From NCBI GenBank assembly GCA_020446815.1, contig JAGRDY010000023.1, positions 86,296 to 150,295 on the forward strand: DNA of 64,000 nt, in the 5' to 3' direction. Numbering within the stretch: position 1 is the first letter of the stretch; each line of letters begins with the position of its first letter. This document shows positions 36,773-45,227 of this stretch, piece by piece. A program made the translations under genes and the position numbers. The stretch comes from Paracoccaceae bacterium (lineage in GTDB: Bacteria; Pseudomonadota; Alphaproteobacteria; Rhodobacterales; Rhodobacteraceae). A model generated the notes under the pieces. It saw only the letters and a list, made by a program, of their open reading frames with translations. It ran no database searches and had not been told where the DNA came from.

Positions 36773-38118
36773 GTACCGCCCCCTTCCCGTTCGGTCAGCT
36801 CAAAACGGCCCGCATGTGCGGCCGCAACTTCTTCGACAATGGTCAGCCCCAGGCCCGAGCCGACGACATCACCGGAATTCTCGCCGCGCTGGAACCTGCC
36901 GGTCAATCGGGACTGTCGCTGACCCGCAAGCCCCCGGCCGCGGTCGCACAATTCGATTCTTGCGGTTTTGCCCTTTTTTTCAACGCCGATGTCTATCTGT
37001 GTTTCCTGCGCAGAATACTTGATCGCATTGTCCAGCAGGTTGCGCACGGCGCTTTCGATCAGAGGCGGATCACCGCGCACGACGATCTTGTTTTCTACAC
37101 CCGCGACCATGATTGTGAGGTCTCTCAGCTCTGCGATCGGCTCGATGGCCATGACCAGCCTGGCAATCAAGGCACTTAGATCCACATGTTCATCGGCCAG
37201 CCGGTCAGAGCGGTAGACTACCGTGGCGTGGTCCAGCAACTGACCTGCAGAGCGGCTGCTTTCCTCAACGGCCCGGATGACGGCGCGCAGGGTTTCGCGG
37301 CTATCCTCCGAACCGGCTTGCCGCAAGGCGATTTCCGCCCGTGCCCGCACCGTCGCCAACGGGGTGCGGATATGATGGGCAGCCTCGGCGATGAAGGTTT
37401 CCGTTCGGGACAATGCCCCGCGCAAGCGAGCGATAAAGCCATTGAGCGCAGATACCAGCGGGCGCAGTTCGGCGGGGGTCGGATGATCGACTGCGCGCAG
37501 ATCCTGCGGACCCCGGCGCCCGACGGCTTCGGCAAGCCGGTTGATCGGACGCAGCACACTGCCGGTTGTCAGCAAGGACAGCACTGCGGCCAATATGAAG
37601 GATCCCAACCCCACCAGTGCCGCACGCCGTGCCACGCGCTGGGCGATGGCGTCCTGCCCCAACTGGGTCTGGGCGACGACGACGAGAACCGGGACAGCCA
37701 CCCGTGCCACCAGAACGGTGCGCTTGACTGCGGCGATGCGAACCTGCGTGTCGCGGTAGGGTGCGGTGTAAAAAACCGGCGCCACCGAAGCACCCGTTCT
37801 TGGTGGCAATGGCAAGTCGGCATACCCGGTAAGGGTCTTGCCCGCTGCCTCGATGCGGTAAAACACCCTGTCGGCGCTGATCGAGCCAAGAATGGAAAAT
37901 GCCTCATAGGGAAGGTCGATTCCAACGCCGGAATCGCCACCTTGAAGACGTTCGGCAATGGCCAGCGTCGCGGCCCCCAATACGCCGTCATGAGTCGCCT
38001 CGGCAGCCTGTTCGGCGATGGTTCTTACCGTGAAATAAAGCAGGATCGCCAGGACCGCAGCGATCCCGAGCAACTGCAAGACCAGACGAAGCCGAAGGGA
38101 AAGCGGCGCTTGGCTCAT
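36742..38118 (-). CDS. tctE: Sensor histidine kinase, TctE-like
   Basis: Membrane histidine kinase of 458 residues. Two transmembrane segments (about 12-30 and 165-187) flank a periplasmic domain of the TctE N-terminal type. A HAMP-like linker follows, then the phospho-acceptor block EAAHHIRTPLATVRAR. The ATPase domain has the N box RNLLDNAIKYS, DRGRGL, and G2 GSGLGLTIV. It overlaps the response-regulator stop by four bases. Divergent tctCBA makes control of that transporter its likely job. Confidence 0.9.
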   Translation of the reverse strand: MSQAPLSLRLRLVLQLLGIAAVLAILLYFTVRTIAEQAAEATHDGVLGAATLAIAERLQGGDSGVGIDLPYEAFSILGSISADRVFYRIEAAGKTLTGYADLPLPPRTGASVAPVFYTAPYRDTQVRIAAVKRTVLVARVAVPVLVVVAQTQLGQDAIAQRVARRAALVGLGSFILAAVLSLLTTGSVLRPINRLAEAVGRRGPQDLRAVDHPTPAELRPLVSALNGFIARLRGALSRTETFIAEAAHHIRTPLATVRARAEIALRQAGSEDSRETLRAVIRAVEESSRSAGQLLDHATVVYRSDRLADEHVDLSALIARLVMAIEPIAELRDLTIMVAGVENKIVVRGDPPLIESAVRNLLDNAIKYSAQETQIDIGVEKKGKTARIELCDRGRGLAGQRQSRLTGRFQRGENSGDVVGSGLGLTIVEEVAAAHAGRFELTEREGGGTCARLFLPLV

Positions 38119-38780
38119 CTTGATGTCAACCGGTAGCCGATGCCGCGAATCGTCTCTATTCTTGCCTCAGAGCCTTCTATTTTCTTGCGTAGCCGCCCGA
38201 TATAAACTTCGATCGCATTGTCCGTGACACTTTCGGCATAGGAAAACAGCCGGTCGCAAATCTGATCCTTGGAGAATATCCGCTCGGGGGCCGCCAGCAG
38301 GATTTCCAGCAGGCGCAATTCCCTGTTTCGAAGTTCACGCAACTCGTTCCCGACGCCCAGTGTCGCGTTCAGAGGGTTGAAGGTAAGCCCGGCGAAATGC
38401 TGCACGGTTTGCAATGCCGCGCCACGCCGCCGCAGCACGGCGCGGCAACGTGCCTCAAGCTCTGCAAAGTCGAAGGGCTTGGTCACATAATCGTCGGCAC
38501 CAAGATCAAGCACATTCACCCGATCGGATACTTCGGCCCTTGCCGTCATGACAATGATCGGCGTGTCACGCCCCAACCTACGTTCGGCCCTGAGGAAATC
38601 GCGCCCATCGCCATCTGGCAGGGATATATCCAGCAATATCAGATCATAAGGCGCTGCGGCCAGGCAATCACGCGCGTCCGACAATGTGCCCGCACAGTCC
38701 ACAGCGTGACCGTCCAGCCGCAATCGGTCCACTACCGACCGGGCAAGATCGAGATTATCCTCGACCAGAAGGAATCGCAT
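38115..38780 (-). CDS. tctD: OmpR-family response regulator, TctD-like
   Basis: A 221-residue response regulator. The receiver has E7/D8, phospho-acceptor D51 (LILLDISLPDGDG), T79 and K101 (YVTKPFDF). The C-terminal winged helix ends with SVTDNAIEVYIGRLRKKIEGSEARIETIRGIGYRL, typical of OmpR/PhoB outputs. Start at 38780 (MRFLLVEDN); six codons upstream are rejected. It is first in the tctD-tctE-binding protein operon and diverges from tctC across 133 bases that contain a palindrome. Confidence 0.92.
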   Translation of the reverse strand: MRFLLVEDNLDLARSVVDRLRLDGHAVDCAGTLSDARDCLAAAPYDLILLDISLPDGDGRDFLRAERRLGRDTPIIVMTARAEVSDRVNVLDLGADDYVTKPFDFAELEARCRAVLRRRGAALQTVQHFAGLTFNPLNATLGVGNELRELRNRELRLLEILLAAPERIFSKDQICDRLFSYAESVTDNAIEVYIGRLRKKIEGSEARIETIRGIGYRLTSR

Positions 38781-38800
38781 GGTGCAAATAATCCCCATGA

Positions 38801-38816
38801 TGACAGGTTCCTGTCA
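38801..38816. promoter_or_regulatory. Palindrome between tctD and tctC, candidate TctD operator
   Basis: TGACAGGTTCCTGTCA has seven-base perfect arms (TGACAGG/CCTGTCA) around TT. It lies 21 bases upstream of tctD and 98 bases upstream of tctC in the shared control region. A second, ten-base palindrome CCTTGCAAGG lies at 38838-38847. OmpR-family regulators more often use direct repeats, so assignment to TctD is inference from position. Confidence 0.5.
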
Positions 38817-38913
38817 GCTTTCCCGCGAATCTTCGATCCTTGCAAGGGGGATGACGCGCCGGAACGATCCGGCCCGGTTGCCTCTGCTAAACAATCTGGT
38901 CTGGGAGGACCCA

Positions 38914-39882
38914 ATGAAATTCAACCTTTTGAAAGTGCTGGGCGCCAGCGCGGTTCTTAGCTTCACTGCGGCTGGTGCGGTCTGGTCAACCGAATGCATC
39001 GCCCCGGCCAACCCCGGCGGCGGTTGGGATTTTACCTGCCGTCAGGTCGGCAAGATCCTTTTCGATATCCACCAGGTGGACGCACCCGTGCAGGTCACCA
39101 ACATGGCGGGCGCCGGTGGCGGGCTCGCCTTTTCCACGGTCGTGCATGAACGCAACACGGACGCTGATCTGATTGTTGCCGCATCATCGGCGACGACAAC
39201 CCGGCTGGCTCAGAAAGCCTATGGTGACGCTACCGCCGATCAGGTGCGTTTCGTAGGTGCGATTGGCGCCGATCCGGGCGTTATCGTGGTTGCCCAGGAC
39301 AGCCCTTTCAAGACCCTGACCGACATGGTTGACGCCATCAAGGCCGATCCGAGTTCGGTCGCCTTCGCCGGGGGTTCCGCCGCCGGTGGTTTTGACCATA
39401 TGAAGCCGCTGCAAATCCTCAAGGCCGCCGGCTTCAACGACATCACGGCGGTCAAGTACATCGGCGTCGATGGCGGCGCCGATGCGATTACCCAGACCGT
39501 GGGCGGTTTTACCCAGGCTATGACCGGCGATATGTCGGAAATCGTCGGTTTTCTCAAATCCGGCGAAGTGCGTGCGCTTGCCGTCCTGTCAGAAGAGCGG
39601 GTGCCCGGTTTCGAGGATATCCCGACGGCAAAGGAACAAGGCTATGACGTGGTCGCGGTGAACTGGCGCGGCTTTTATGTGCCTGGCGGTATCACCGATA
39701 CCGAGTTCAATTCCTGGGCCGACAAGATCCGGGCCGTGGCAGATAGCGACGAATGGAAGGAAGCCATGGCGGCCAACGGCCTTGCGCCCTTCACCAAGGT
39801 CGGTGCCGATTTCCAGACCTGGATCGATCAGGTCATCGCACAGACCGCCGAACTCAGCCGCGAGATCGGTGTTATCCAGTGA
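38914..39882 (+). CDS. tctC: Tripartite tricarboxylate transporter substrate-binding protein TctC
   Basis: Periplasmic Bug/TctC-type binding protein of 322 residues. Signal peptide at residues 1-24 (VLSFTAAGAVWS). Mature motifs include APANPGGGWDFTCRQVGK, VQVTNMAGAGGGLAF and a C-terminal WRGFYVPGGIT. Start at 38914 after a strong GGGAGGA (38903-38909). Tct systems import di- and tricarboxylates with proton or sodium coupling; the substrate here is not readable. Its stop shares a base with the tctB start. Confidence 0.92.
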   Translation: MKFNLLKVLGASAVLSFTAAGAVWSTECIAPANPGGGWDFTCRQVGKILFDIHQVDAPVQVTNMAGAGGGLAFSTVVHERNTDADLIVAASSATTTRLAQKAYGDATADQVRFVGAIGADPGVIVVAQDSPFKTLTDMVDAIKADPSSVAFAGGSAAGGFDHMKPLQILKAAGFNDITAVKYIGVDGGADAITQTVGGFTQAMTGDMSEIVGFLKSGEVRALAVLSEERVPGFEDIPTAKEQGYDVVAVNWRGFYVPGGITDTEFNSWADKIRAVADSDEWKEAMAANGLAPFTKVGADFQTWIDQVIAQTAELSREIGVIQ

Positions 39883-40322
39883 TGAAAACCGACCGCAACT
39901 TCGGCGTGGTCATGATCTTGTGTGCGCTCGCGTATATCGCGAGCGCCTACAATCTTCCCCCGGGCAGTATGTTTGACAAGCTCGGGCCAAAGGCCTTCCC
40001 GATAATCGTTGCGGTTGGGGCAATTCTCAGCGCCACGACAATGATCCTGCGCCCGGACGCAGAGCCCGACTGGCCGGCGATACCCACGCTCCTCGCATTG
40101 GCTTTCGCCTCGGCTGTGCTGGTTGCGTATGCCTACGCTCTGAAGCCTTTCGGTTTTCTTGTGCCGACAGCGATCGCGGCGGGTGTTCTCAGCTATCAGA
40201 TTTCGCCCAATGCCCGCCATGCGCCGATCGTCGGTATCTGCCTCTCTGTCGGGTTGTTTATCGTGTTCAAATACGCTCTGGGCCTTAACCTTCTCGCCTT
40301 TCCCCGCGCTCTCATGGGCTGA
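39882..40322 (+). CDS. tctB: Tripartite tricarboxylate transporter small membrane subunit TctB
   Basis: A 146-residue protein with four predicted membrane segments (about 10-28, 40-57, 70-90, 95-135, the last one double). TctB subunits are poorly conserved, and the call rests on length, topology (GSMFDKLGPKAFPIIVAVG is typical) and position between tctC and tctA. The start ATG overlaps the tctC stop by one base. Confidence 0.88.
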   Translation: MKTDRNFGVVMILCALAYIASAYNLPPGSMFDKLGPKAFPIIVAVGAILSATTMILRPDAEPDWPAIPTLLALAFASAVLVAYAYALKPFGFLVPTAIAAGVLSYQISPNARHAPIVGICLSVGLFIVFKYALGLNLLAFPRALMG

Positions 40323-40334
40323 CAGGAACGCATC

Positions 40335-41855
40335 ATGGATATTTTCGCCAATCTCGCTCTTGGCTTTTCGATCGCGCTTTCGCCCTTCACGTTGTTTCTG
40401 GCGGTCATTGGCTGTTTTCTCGGAACCATCATCGGTGCGCTTCCCGGTCTTGGGCCATCGAACGGCGTGGCGATCCTGATTCCGATCACCTTTTCGATGG
40501 GGCTGGATGCAACAGCGGCACTGGTGCTGCTGACCTCGGTCTATTATGGCGCGATGTATGGCGGGCGGATCAGTTCGATCCTGCTCAATATTCCCGGTGA
40601 TGAACCGGCGATGATGACCACGCTCGATGGCTATCCAATGGCCAAACAGGGGCGCGCCGGAGATGCGCTGGTCATTTCCGGTGTGGCCTCATTCATAGGC
40701 GCGCTTTTCGCCACCATTGCACTGGCGTTGGTCGCCCCCTATCTGGCTCGAATTGCCTATAAATTCGGACCTGCGGAGTATTTCGCCCTTTACACGCTGG
40801 CCTTTGCCACGCTGGGCGGCATGTCATCCAACAACCAGGCGAAATCGGCGCTGGCTGCGTTTGTCGGGCTGAGCATCGCGCTCGTCGGGCTCGACAACAA
40901 TTCCGGCTTCAACCGTTTTACCGGCGGCAACCTGCATCTGAGCGATGGGGTGGATTTTCTGGTGGCTATCGTCGGCCTCTTCGCGGTTTCCGAAGTCTTC
41001 GTCTTCATCGAAACCCATGGCAAGAACAGCGCGGTAGGAGTCGCGCTGGGCAAGGTGACGATCCCCTGGGCCGAAATCTGGACCACCCGATGGGTGATGC
41101 TGCGCGCGTCGGTTGTCGGCTTTGTCGCCGGCATCCTGCCCGGCGCCGGGGCATCGCTCGGATCGTTCATGACCTATATGATGGAAAAGGGCATCGCTGG
41201 TGAAAAGGGTGGCTTTGGCAGCGGTGTTGCCAAAGGCGTCGCGGCCCCCGAAGCCGGCAACAACGCTGCGGCCGGGGGGGCCCTGGTGCCGATGCTGACG
41301 CTGGGCGTTCCCGGATCCGGCACCACCGCCGTTCTTCTCGCCGTGTTGATGACCCTGAACATCACCCCAGGCCCCACGCTTTTTTCCGACAGGCCGGACG
41401 TGATCTGGGGGTTGATCGCCGCGCTCCTGATCGCGAATTTCGTGCTGCTTCTCATGAACGTGCCGTTGGTGAAGATTTTCGTGCGGGTTCTGATGGTGCC
41501 GCCCGCCGTGCTCATGCCCGGTGTCACGATGATATCCTTCGTGGGCATTTATTCCTTGTCCGGCAGCTATTTCGATCTGGTCCTGATGATCATTTTCGGC
41601 ATCATGGGCTATGCCTTCCGCAAGATGGATATTCCGACCGTACCGGTAATCCTGGGCATCCTTCTGGGTTATCAGATGGAAAACAACCTGCGCCACGCAA
41701 TGACGCTTTCTGACGGCGACTGGACATATCTTTTCTCGTCGCCCATCTCCATCGGCCTTTGGATTGCAGCGGTTCTGGGCTTTGTCGCCCCGGTATTCCT
41801 GCGCGGAATGCTCAAAAAGCCCGAGATGCGGAATATCGAGGATCTCGTGGACTGA
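40335..41855 (+). CDS. tctA: Tripartite tricarboxylate transporter large permease TctA
   Basis: A 506-residue permease with about 12 membrane segments. Family signatures are present: GALPGLGPSNGVAILIPITF near the N-terminus, SSILLNIPGDEPAMMTTLDGYPMAKQGRAGDAL, the second repeat AGILPGAGASLGSFMTYMMEK, and LGVPGSGTTAVLL. The two LPG-type loops form the inverted-repeat transport core. Its last base pair region overlaps the start of the AtuA-family gene (TGATG). Confidence 0.94.
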   Translation: MDIFANLALGFSIALSPFTLFLAVIGCFLGTIIGALPGLGPSNGVAILIPITFSMGLDATAALVLLTSVYYGAMYGGRISSILLNIPGDEPAMMTTLDGYPMAKQGRAGDALVISGVASFIGALFATIALALVAPYLARIAYKFGPAEYFALYTLAFATLGGMSSNNQAKSALAAFVGLSIALVGLDNNSGFNRFTGGNLHLSDGVDFLVAIVGLFAVSEVFVFIETHGKNSAVGVALGKVTIPWAEIWTTRWVMLRASVVGFVAGILPGAGASLGSFMTYMMEKGIAGEKGGFGSGVAKGVAAPEAGNNAAAGGALVPMLTLGVPGSGTTAVLLAVLMTLNITPGPTLFSDRPDVIWGLIAALLIANFVLLLMNVPLVKIFVRVLMVPPAVLMPGVTMISFVGIYSLSGSYFDLVLMIIFGIMGYAFRKMDIPTVPVILGILLGYQMENNLRHAMTLSDGDWTYLFSSPISIGLWIAAVLGFVAPVFLRGMLKKPEMRNIEDLVD

Positions 41856-43219
41856 TGGCAAAGGCACGCGTCCTTATCCCGAATGGGGCGCTCGGGTTGG
41901 GTTTCGACCCCGCCGCGCTGGCGCGAGGTGTAGCCGCATCACCCGATATCATCGCCGTCGACGGCGGATCGACAGACAGCGGCCCGTCCTATCTGGGGCG
42001 CGGCGTGTCGAAATATTCCCGCGCGGCGACAAAAGCCGAGTGGCGCCAGCTGATGCTGGCGCGGGCCGAGGCGGGCGTTCCCCTGGTCATCGGCACCGCC
42101 GGAACTTGCGGGGCGGATAGTGCCGTGGATTGGCTGTTCGACATAACGCGGGAACTTGCGGTTGAACTGGCGCAGCAACTGAAAGTGACACGGCTCTATT
42201 GCGGGCAGTCACCTGGCGGTGTGGCCGGGGCGCTGGGCGCGGGCCGCCTGACGGCTTTGCCTGGCGCACCAGAAATCAGTGACGAATCCGTGCGAAACTG
42301 CACCAATATTGTCGCTCTTGCCGGGGTCGAACAAATCGGCGCGGCACTGAATACCGGCGCCGATATCGTTATTGCCGGGCGCACCACCGATACGGCTATC
42401 ATTGCGGCCCTGCCGATCATGCGCGGGTGCCATGCCGGGGCGGCATGGCACGGTGCCAAGGTGGGTGAATGCGGAGCGATCGCGACGACGCAACCTGCGT
42501 CGGGCTCCATCCAGATCGATTTCGACGAAACCGGCTTTACTTTCACGCCGCTCGGCGCTGCGACGCGGGCGACGCCTTACACCGTTTCGGCGCATATGCT
42601 TTATGAAAACACCGATCCTTTCATCCTTCATGAACCGGGCGGCCATCTGGATGTGACGGCGGCGCGCTATGTCGCCCTGGATGCGAAACGGGTCCGTGTG
42701 GAAGGTGCCGCCTGGGTTCCCGGCCCGTACACCGTCAAGCTGGAAGGCGCGCGCATTACCGGCTATCAGGCTGTCAGCCTGACGCTGTTGCGCGATCGCC
42801 GCTATGTTGAAAACGCTGCCGACTGGGCGGCCGACATTACACGGCGCAGTCAGGAAAAGACCCAATCCCGCACAGGCCTTGGCCCGACGGATTATGCAAT
42901 CGAGTTGCGATTGATCGGCCTCAACGCAACGCTGGGTGCGTTGGAAAGCCAAGCGGGCAGACCTGCCGAAATTGGCGTTCTGGCGATCGCCACCGCGCCC
43001 ACCGAAGCGCTCGCCTCGGAAATCAGCAAGATCCTCAACCCCTACCTTTTGCATCACGCTTTGACCGACGACGAACCGATGCCGACTTTTGCCTTCCCGT
43101 TCTCGCCTGCCGAAATGCCGCGCGGCGCCCTTTATGAATTCGCGCTCAATCATGTCATGGCGCTGGATGATCCGATGGCTGCCTTCCGTCTCCAGACCGA
43201 TGAGGTGGGCCATGAGTAG
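41855..43219 (+). CDS. AtuA-family protein (acyclic terpene utilisation, DUF1446)
   Basis: A 454-residue protein of the AtuA/DUF1446 family, named for a gene needed for citronellol/geraniol use in Pseudomonas; no reaction has been firmly assigned. Motifs include VDGGSTDSGPSYLG near the N-terminus, GTAGTCGADSAVDWLFD, GADIVIAGRTTDTA and NPYLLHHALTDDEPMPTFAFPF. Start at 41855 (MAKARVLIPNG), sharing a base with the tctA stop. Tight coupling to tctA suggests that it metabolises what the transporter brings in. Confidence 0.88.
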   Translation: MAKARVLIPNGALGLGFDPAALARGVAASPDIIAVDGGSTDSGPSYLGRGVSKYSRAATKAEWRQLMLARAEAGVPLVIGTAGTCGADSAVDWLFDITRELAVELAQQLKVTRLYCGQSPGGVAGALGAGRLTALPGAPEISDESVRNCTNIVALAGVEQIGAALNTGADIVIAGRTTDTAIIAALPIMRGCHAGAAWHGAKVGECGAIATTQPASGSIQIDFDETGFTFTPLGAATRATPYTVSAHMLYENTDPFILHEPGGHLDVTAARYVALDAKRVRVEGAAWVPGPYTVKLEGARITGYQAVSLTLLRDRRYVENAADWAADITRRSQEKTQSRTGLGPTDYAIELRLIGLNATLGALESQAGRPAEIGVLAIATAPTEALASEISKILNPYLLHHALTDDEPMPTFAFPFSPAEMPRGALYEFALNHVMALDDPMAAFRLQTDEVGHE

Positions 43220-43514
43220 ATTAGGGGCGATCACCGAAAAGATCAGATCCAAGAATGCTGGCCCGTTCTGGCTGACAATCGACATTTTCTGCGGAAATAG
43301 TGACGTTTTCAGCCAAGTCTCGGCGGGTCTGGAAACCACCCGGGTTGCCCGGCTTTACGCGACCGACCCAAAGCTCATGAAGCGCTTCGACATTGCCGAT
43401 CTGAATGTGGTGAAATTTTCCTTCCCGCGGCCGGTCACCCAGGGGTCACGCACAGACCGGGACATGCACGGTGCCGGCTGGGCGGTGTTGCTCGAAGAAC
43501 TCGAACTCGCCTGA
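43212..43514 (+). CDS. DUF4387 domain protein, AtuA partner
   Basis: A 100-residue protein of the DUF4387 family. Visible family features are IRSKNAGPFWLTIDIFC near the N-terminus and VVKFSFPRPVTQGSRTDRDMHGAGWAVLLEELEL at the C-terminus. Its start overlaps the AtuA-family stop by eight bases. In many genomes the two are neighbours or fused, so they probably form one enzyme. It ends the tctCBA operon and converges on idi with nine bases between. Confidence 0.87.
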   Translation: MSRLGAITEKIRSKNAGPFWLTIDIFCGNSDVFSQVSAGLETTRVARLYATDPKLMKRFDIADLNVVKFSFPRPVTQGSRTDRDMHGAGWAVLLEELELA

Positions 43515-43523
43515 CGCGCCGAT

Positions 43524-44051
43524 TCAGCCGCCGAAAATCCCCGTCTGGTGTTTGTCCAGATAGATCCGCAGCCACGGTGTGAATATTTCAGGCGTCTGCG
43601 CGACATCGGCGGCAAGCTGGTCGAGCGCCACCCAGCGCGTGTCCATCACTTCCGCCGGATCAGGGACCAGCGCCAATGCCTGATCGGCGCGTGCCAGAAA
43701 AATATCCACGATTTCATGTTCGGTCATCGCGCCGCCGACATCCGCGCGGTATTCCACCTGATCCGCCAGTGTCAGGGCCAGCCCGACGACCCCCAACTCT
43801 TCACGCAGGCGTCTTTGTGCACAATGCTCTGGCCTCTCGCCCCAATGCGGATGCGTACAACAACTGTTCGCCCAAAGACCGGGGGTATGATATTTGCCCA
43901 GCGCCCTTCGCTGGATCAGCACCCTGGTGCCGTCTGTCACAAAAACCGACACGGCCTTGTGGCGCAGGCCTTGCAGATGCACCGTCGTCTTTTCGATCGG
44001 GACAAGGGCGCCATTGACCCAGGCAGGGATCATTTCAGGCATTCTGTCCAC
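43524..44051 (-). CDS. idi: Isopentenyl-diphosphate delta-isomerase, type I
   Basis: Interconverts IPP and DMAPP for isoprenoid synthesis. The 175-residue NUDIX-fold enzyme has SCCTHPHWGERPEHCAQRRLREELGV, which holds the catalytic cysteine, metal-binding histidines and NUDIX helix, and a later TEHEIVDIFLA. In phototrophic Rhodobacter idi lies near photosynthesis genes; none are seen here. It is 18 bases downstream of secB and may be cotranscribed with it. Confidence 0.93.
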   Translation of the reverse strand: MDRMPEMIPAWVNGALVPIEKTTVHLQGLRHKAVSVFVTDGTRVLIQRRALGKYHTPGLWANSCCTHPHWGERPEHCAQRRLREELGVVGLALTLADQVEYRADVGGAMTEHEIVDIFLARADQALALVPDPAEVMDTRWVALDQLAADVAQTPEIFTPWLRIYLDKHQTGIFGG

Positions 44052-44069
44052 GCGAGACCGGCGATCAAT

Positions 44070-44570
44070 TCACGAGGTTTTTTCGTCGACCTTCTGTTCG
44101 GCCGCACGGCGGGCGATTTCCTGCCGGTAAAGCGCCAGGAAGTCCACCGTGTCGATGTTCAGTGGCGGGAAACCGCCATCGCGGGTGACGTCAGAAACGA
44201 TCCGGCGCACGAACGGAAAAACCATCCGCGGGCATTCGATAAGCAGGAAAGGGTGCAGCTGATCCTCCGGCACACCTTCGACATGAAAGATCGCGCCATA
44301 GTCCAGCTCCAAAAGAAAAAGCGGCGACTTGTCGGCCTTGTTGGCCGAAGTCACCTTGAATTTGCTGATCACCTCGAACTGGTGATCGACGCCGCGCTTG
44401 CGGGCATCTAGGCTTACCTGAACCTGAACTTCGGGTTGAACGTCTGCGCCGGTCAGCCCCTTTTGCGCAACGATGTTTTCAAAGGACAGATCGCGGATGA
44501 ACTGCCCCAGAACGCTCATCTTTACCTGCGGTGCCTGTTCCGGCGCGGCGCCATTGCTGGATTCGGCCAT
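44070..44570 (-). CDS. secB: Protein-export chaperone SecB
   Basis: Tetrameric chaperone that hands unfolded preproteins to SecA. The 166-residue protein has QFIRDLSFENIVAQKG, VQVQVSLDARKR and the SecA-binding block ECPRMVFPFVRRIVSDVTRDGGFPPLNIDTVDFLALY. Start at 44570 (MAESSNGAAPE); a 21-codon upstream extension overlaps fxsA and is rejected. Divergence in place: relatives usually have secB just after dnaQ. Confidence 0.94.
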   Translation of the reverse strand: MAESSNGAAPEQAPQVKMSVLGQFIRDLSFENIVAQKGLTGADVQPEVQVQVSLDARKRGVDHQFEVISKFKVTSANKADKSPLFLLELDYGAIFHVEGVPEDQLHPFLLIECPRMVFPFVRRIVSDVTRDGGFPPLNIDTVDFLALYRQEIARRAAEQKVDEKTS

Positions 44571-44629
44571 GTCGATCTCTCCCAAATATTCCATGTCGCG
44601 GCTGCATGTAGCACCTTGCCGGGGCAGCC

Positions 44630-45109
44630 TCAATGCAGCGTGGGGCCACCCGGCCTGTGCAGCGGTGTTTTTTTGGGCTCGATCTCGGAATATTCGCCGT
44701 CGATGACATCATCGCGGTAGGCTGCCCGGTGGGTCGCGCCTCCGCCCACGGTGAAGCTCTGGACATGGACGCGCGATGCAAGGTAACGAAGCACTGCCGA
44801 ACGTACTGCCGGTACGAGCAGCAAAAGGCCCACCGCGTCGGTGAAAAAGCCCGGCGTCAGCAATAGCGCGCCGGCAAAGAGGATCATCGCACCGTGGGCG
44901 ATGGGTTCAGTCGGGTCGCGCAATTCCGACAGCGACCCGCGCAGCCGGGCGATTGTGGCGGCGCCCTGCTTCCGAACCAGCCAGCTTCCGGCAAGCGCAG
45001 TGCCAAGCACGATGGCAAGCGTCGGCCACAGACCGATAATGCCGCCGACCTGAATGAACAAACCGATCTCGATCAGCGGAACAGCCAAAAACGCGATAAA
45101 TAACCACAT
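44630..45109 (-). CDS. fxsA: FxsA family membrane protein
   Basis: Inner-membrane protein named for suppressing F exclusion of phage T7 when overproduced; its normal role is unknown. The 159-residue protein has the family layout: an N-terminal membrane segment (LFIAFLAVPLIEIGLFIQVGG), two more with ALAGSWLVRKQG between them, and GAMILFAGALLLTPGFFTDAVGLLLLVPAVR. A ribosome-binding AGGAAAGG fits the ATG at 45109 better than the GTG at 45118. It diverges from timA and precedes secB. Confidence 0.9.
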   Translation of the reverse strand: MWLFIAFLAVPLIEIGLFIQVGGIIGLWPTLAIVLGTALAGSWLVRKQGAATIARLRGSLSELRDPTEPIAHGAMILFAGALLLTPGFFTDAVGLLLLVPAVRSAVLRYLASRVHVQSFTVGGGATHRAAYRDDVIDGEYSEIEPKKTPLHRPGGPTLH

Positions 45110-45227
45110 GGAACGCACCTTTCCTGTCCAAAGGTAGACTTGGACTTACCCGTCACCTAAATAGGGGGAGAAAGTCAGTATTACCAACCCTGCCGCCGAT
45201 ATTGGTGGCTCCAAAGGCTCATTTCAT

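Noticed and set aside
40824-41867. 347-codon minus-strand frame opposite tctA
   Set aside because: Very rich in His, Asp, Arg and Gln, as expected from reading membrane-protein codons backwards; no family features.
42209-43339. 376-codon minus-strand frame opposite the AtuA-family gene
   Set aside because: Shadow frame of a conserved coding sequence, with no domain and no promoter or ribosome-binding context.
28441-44069. Genomic island with integrase or transposase
   Set aside because: No mobility gene, tRNA attachment site or flanking direct repeat is visible; a non-native origin remains only a synteny inference.
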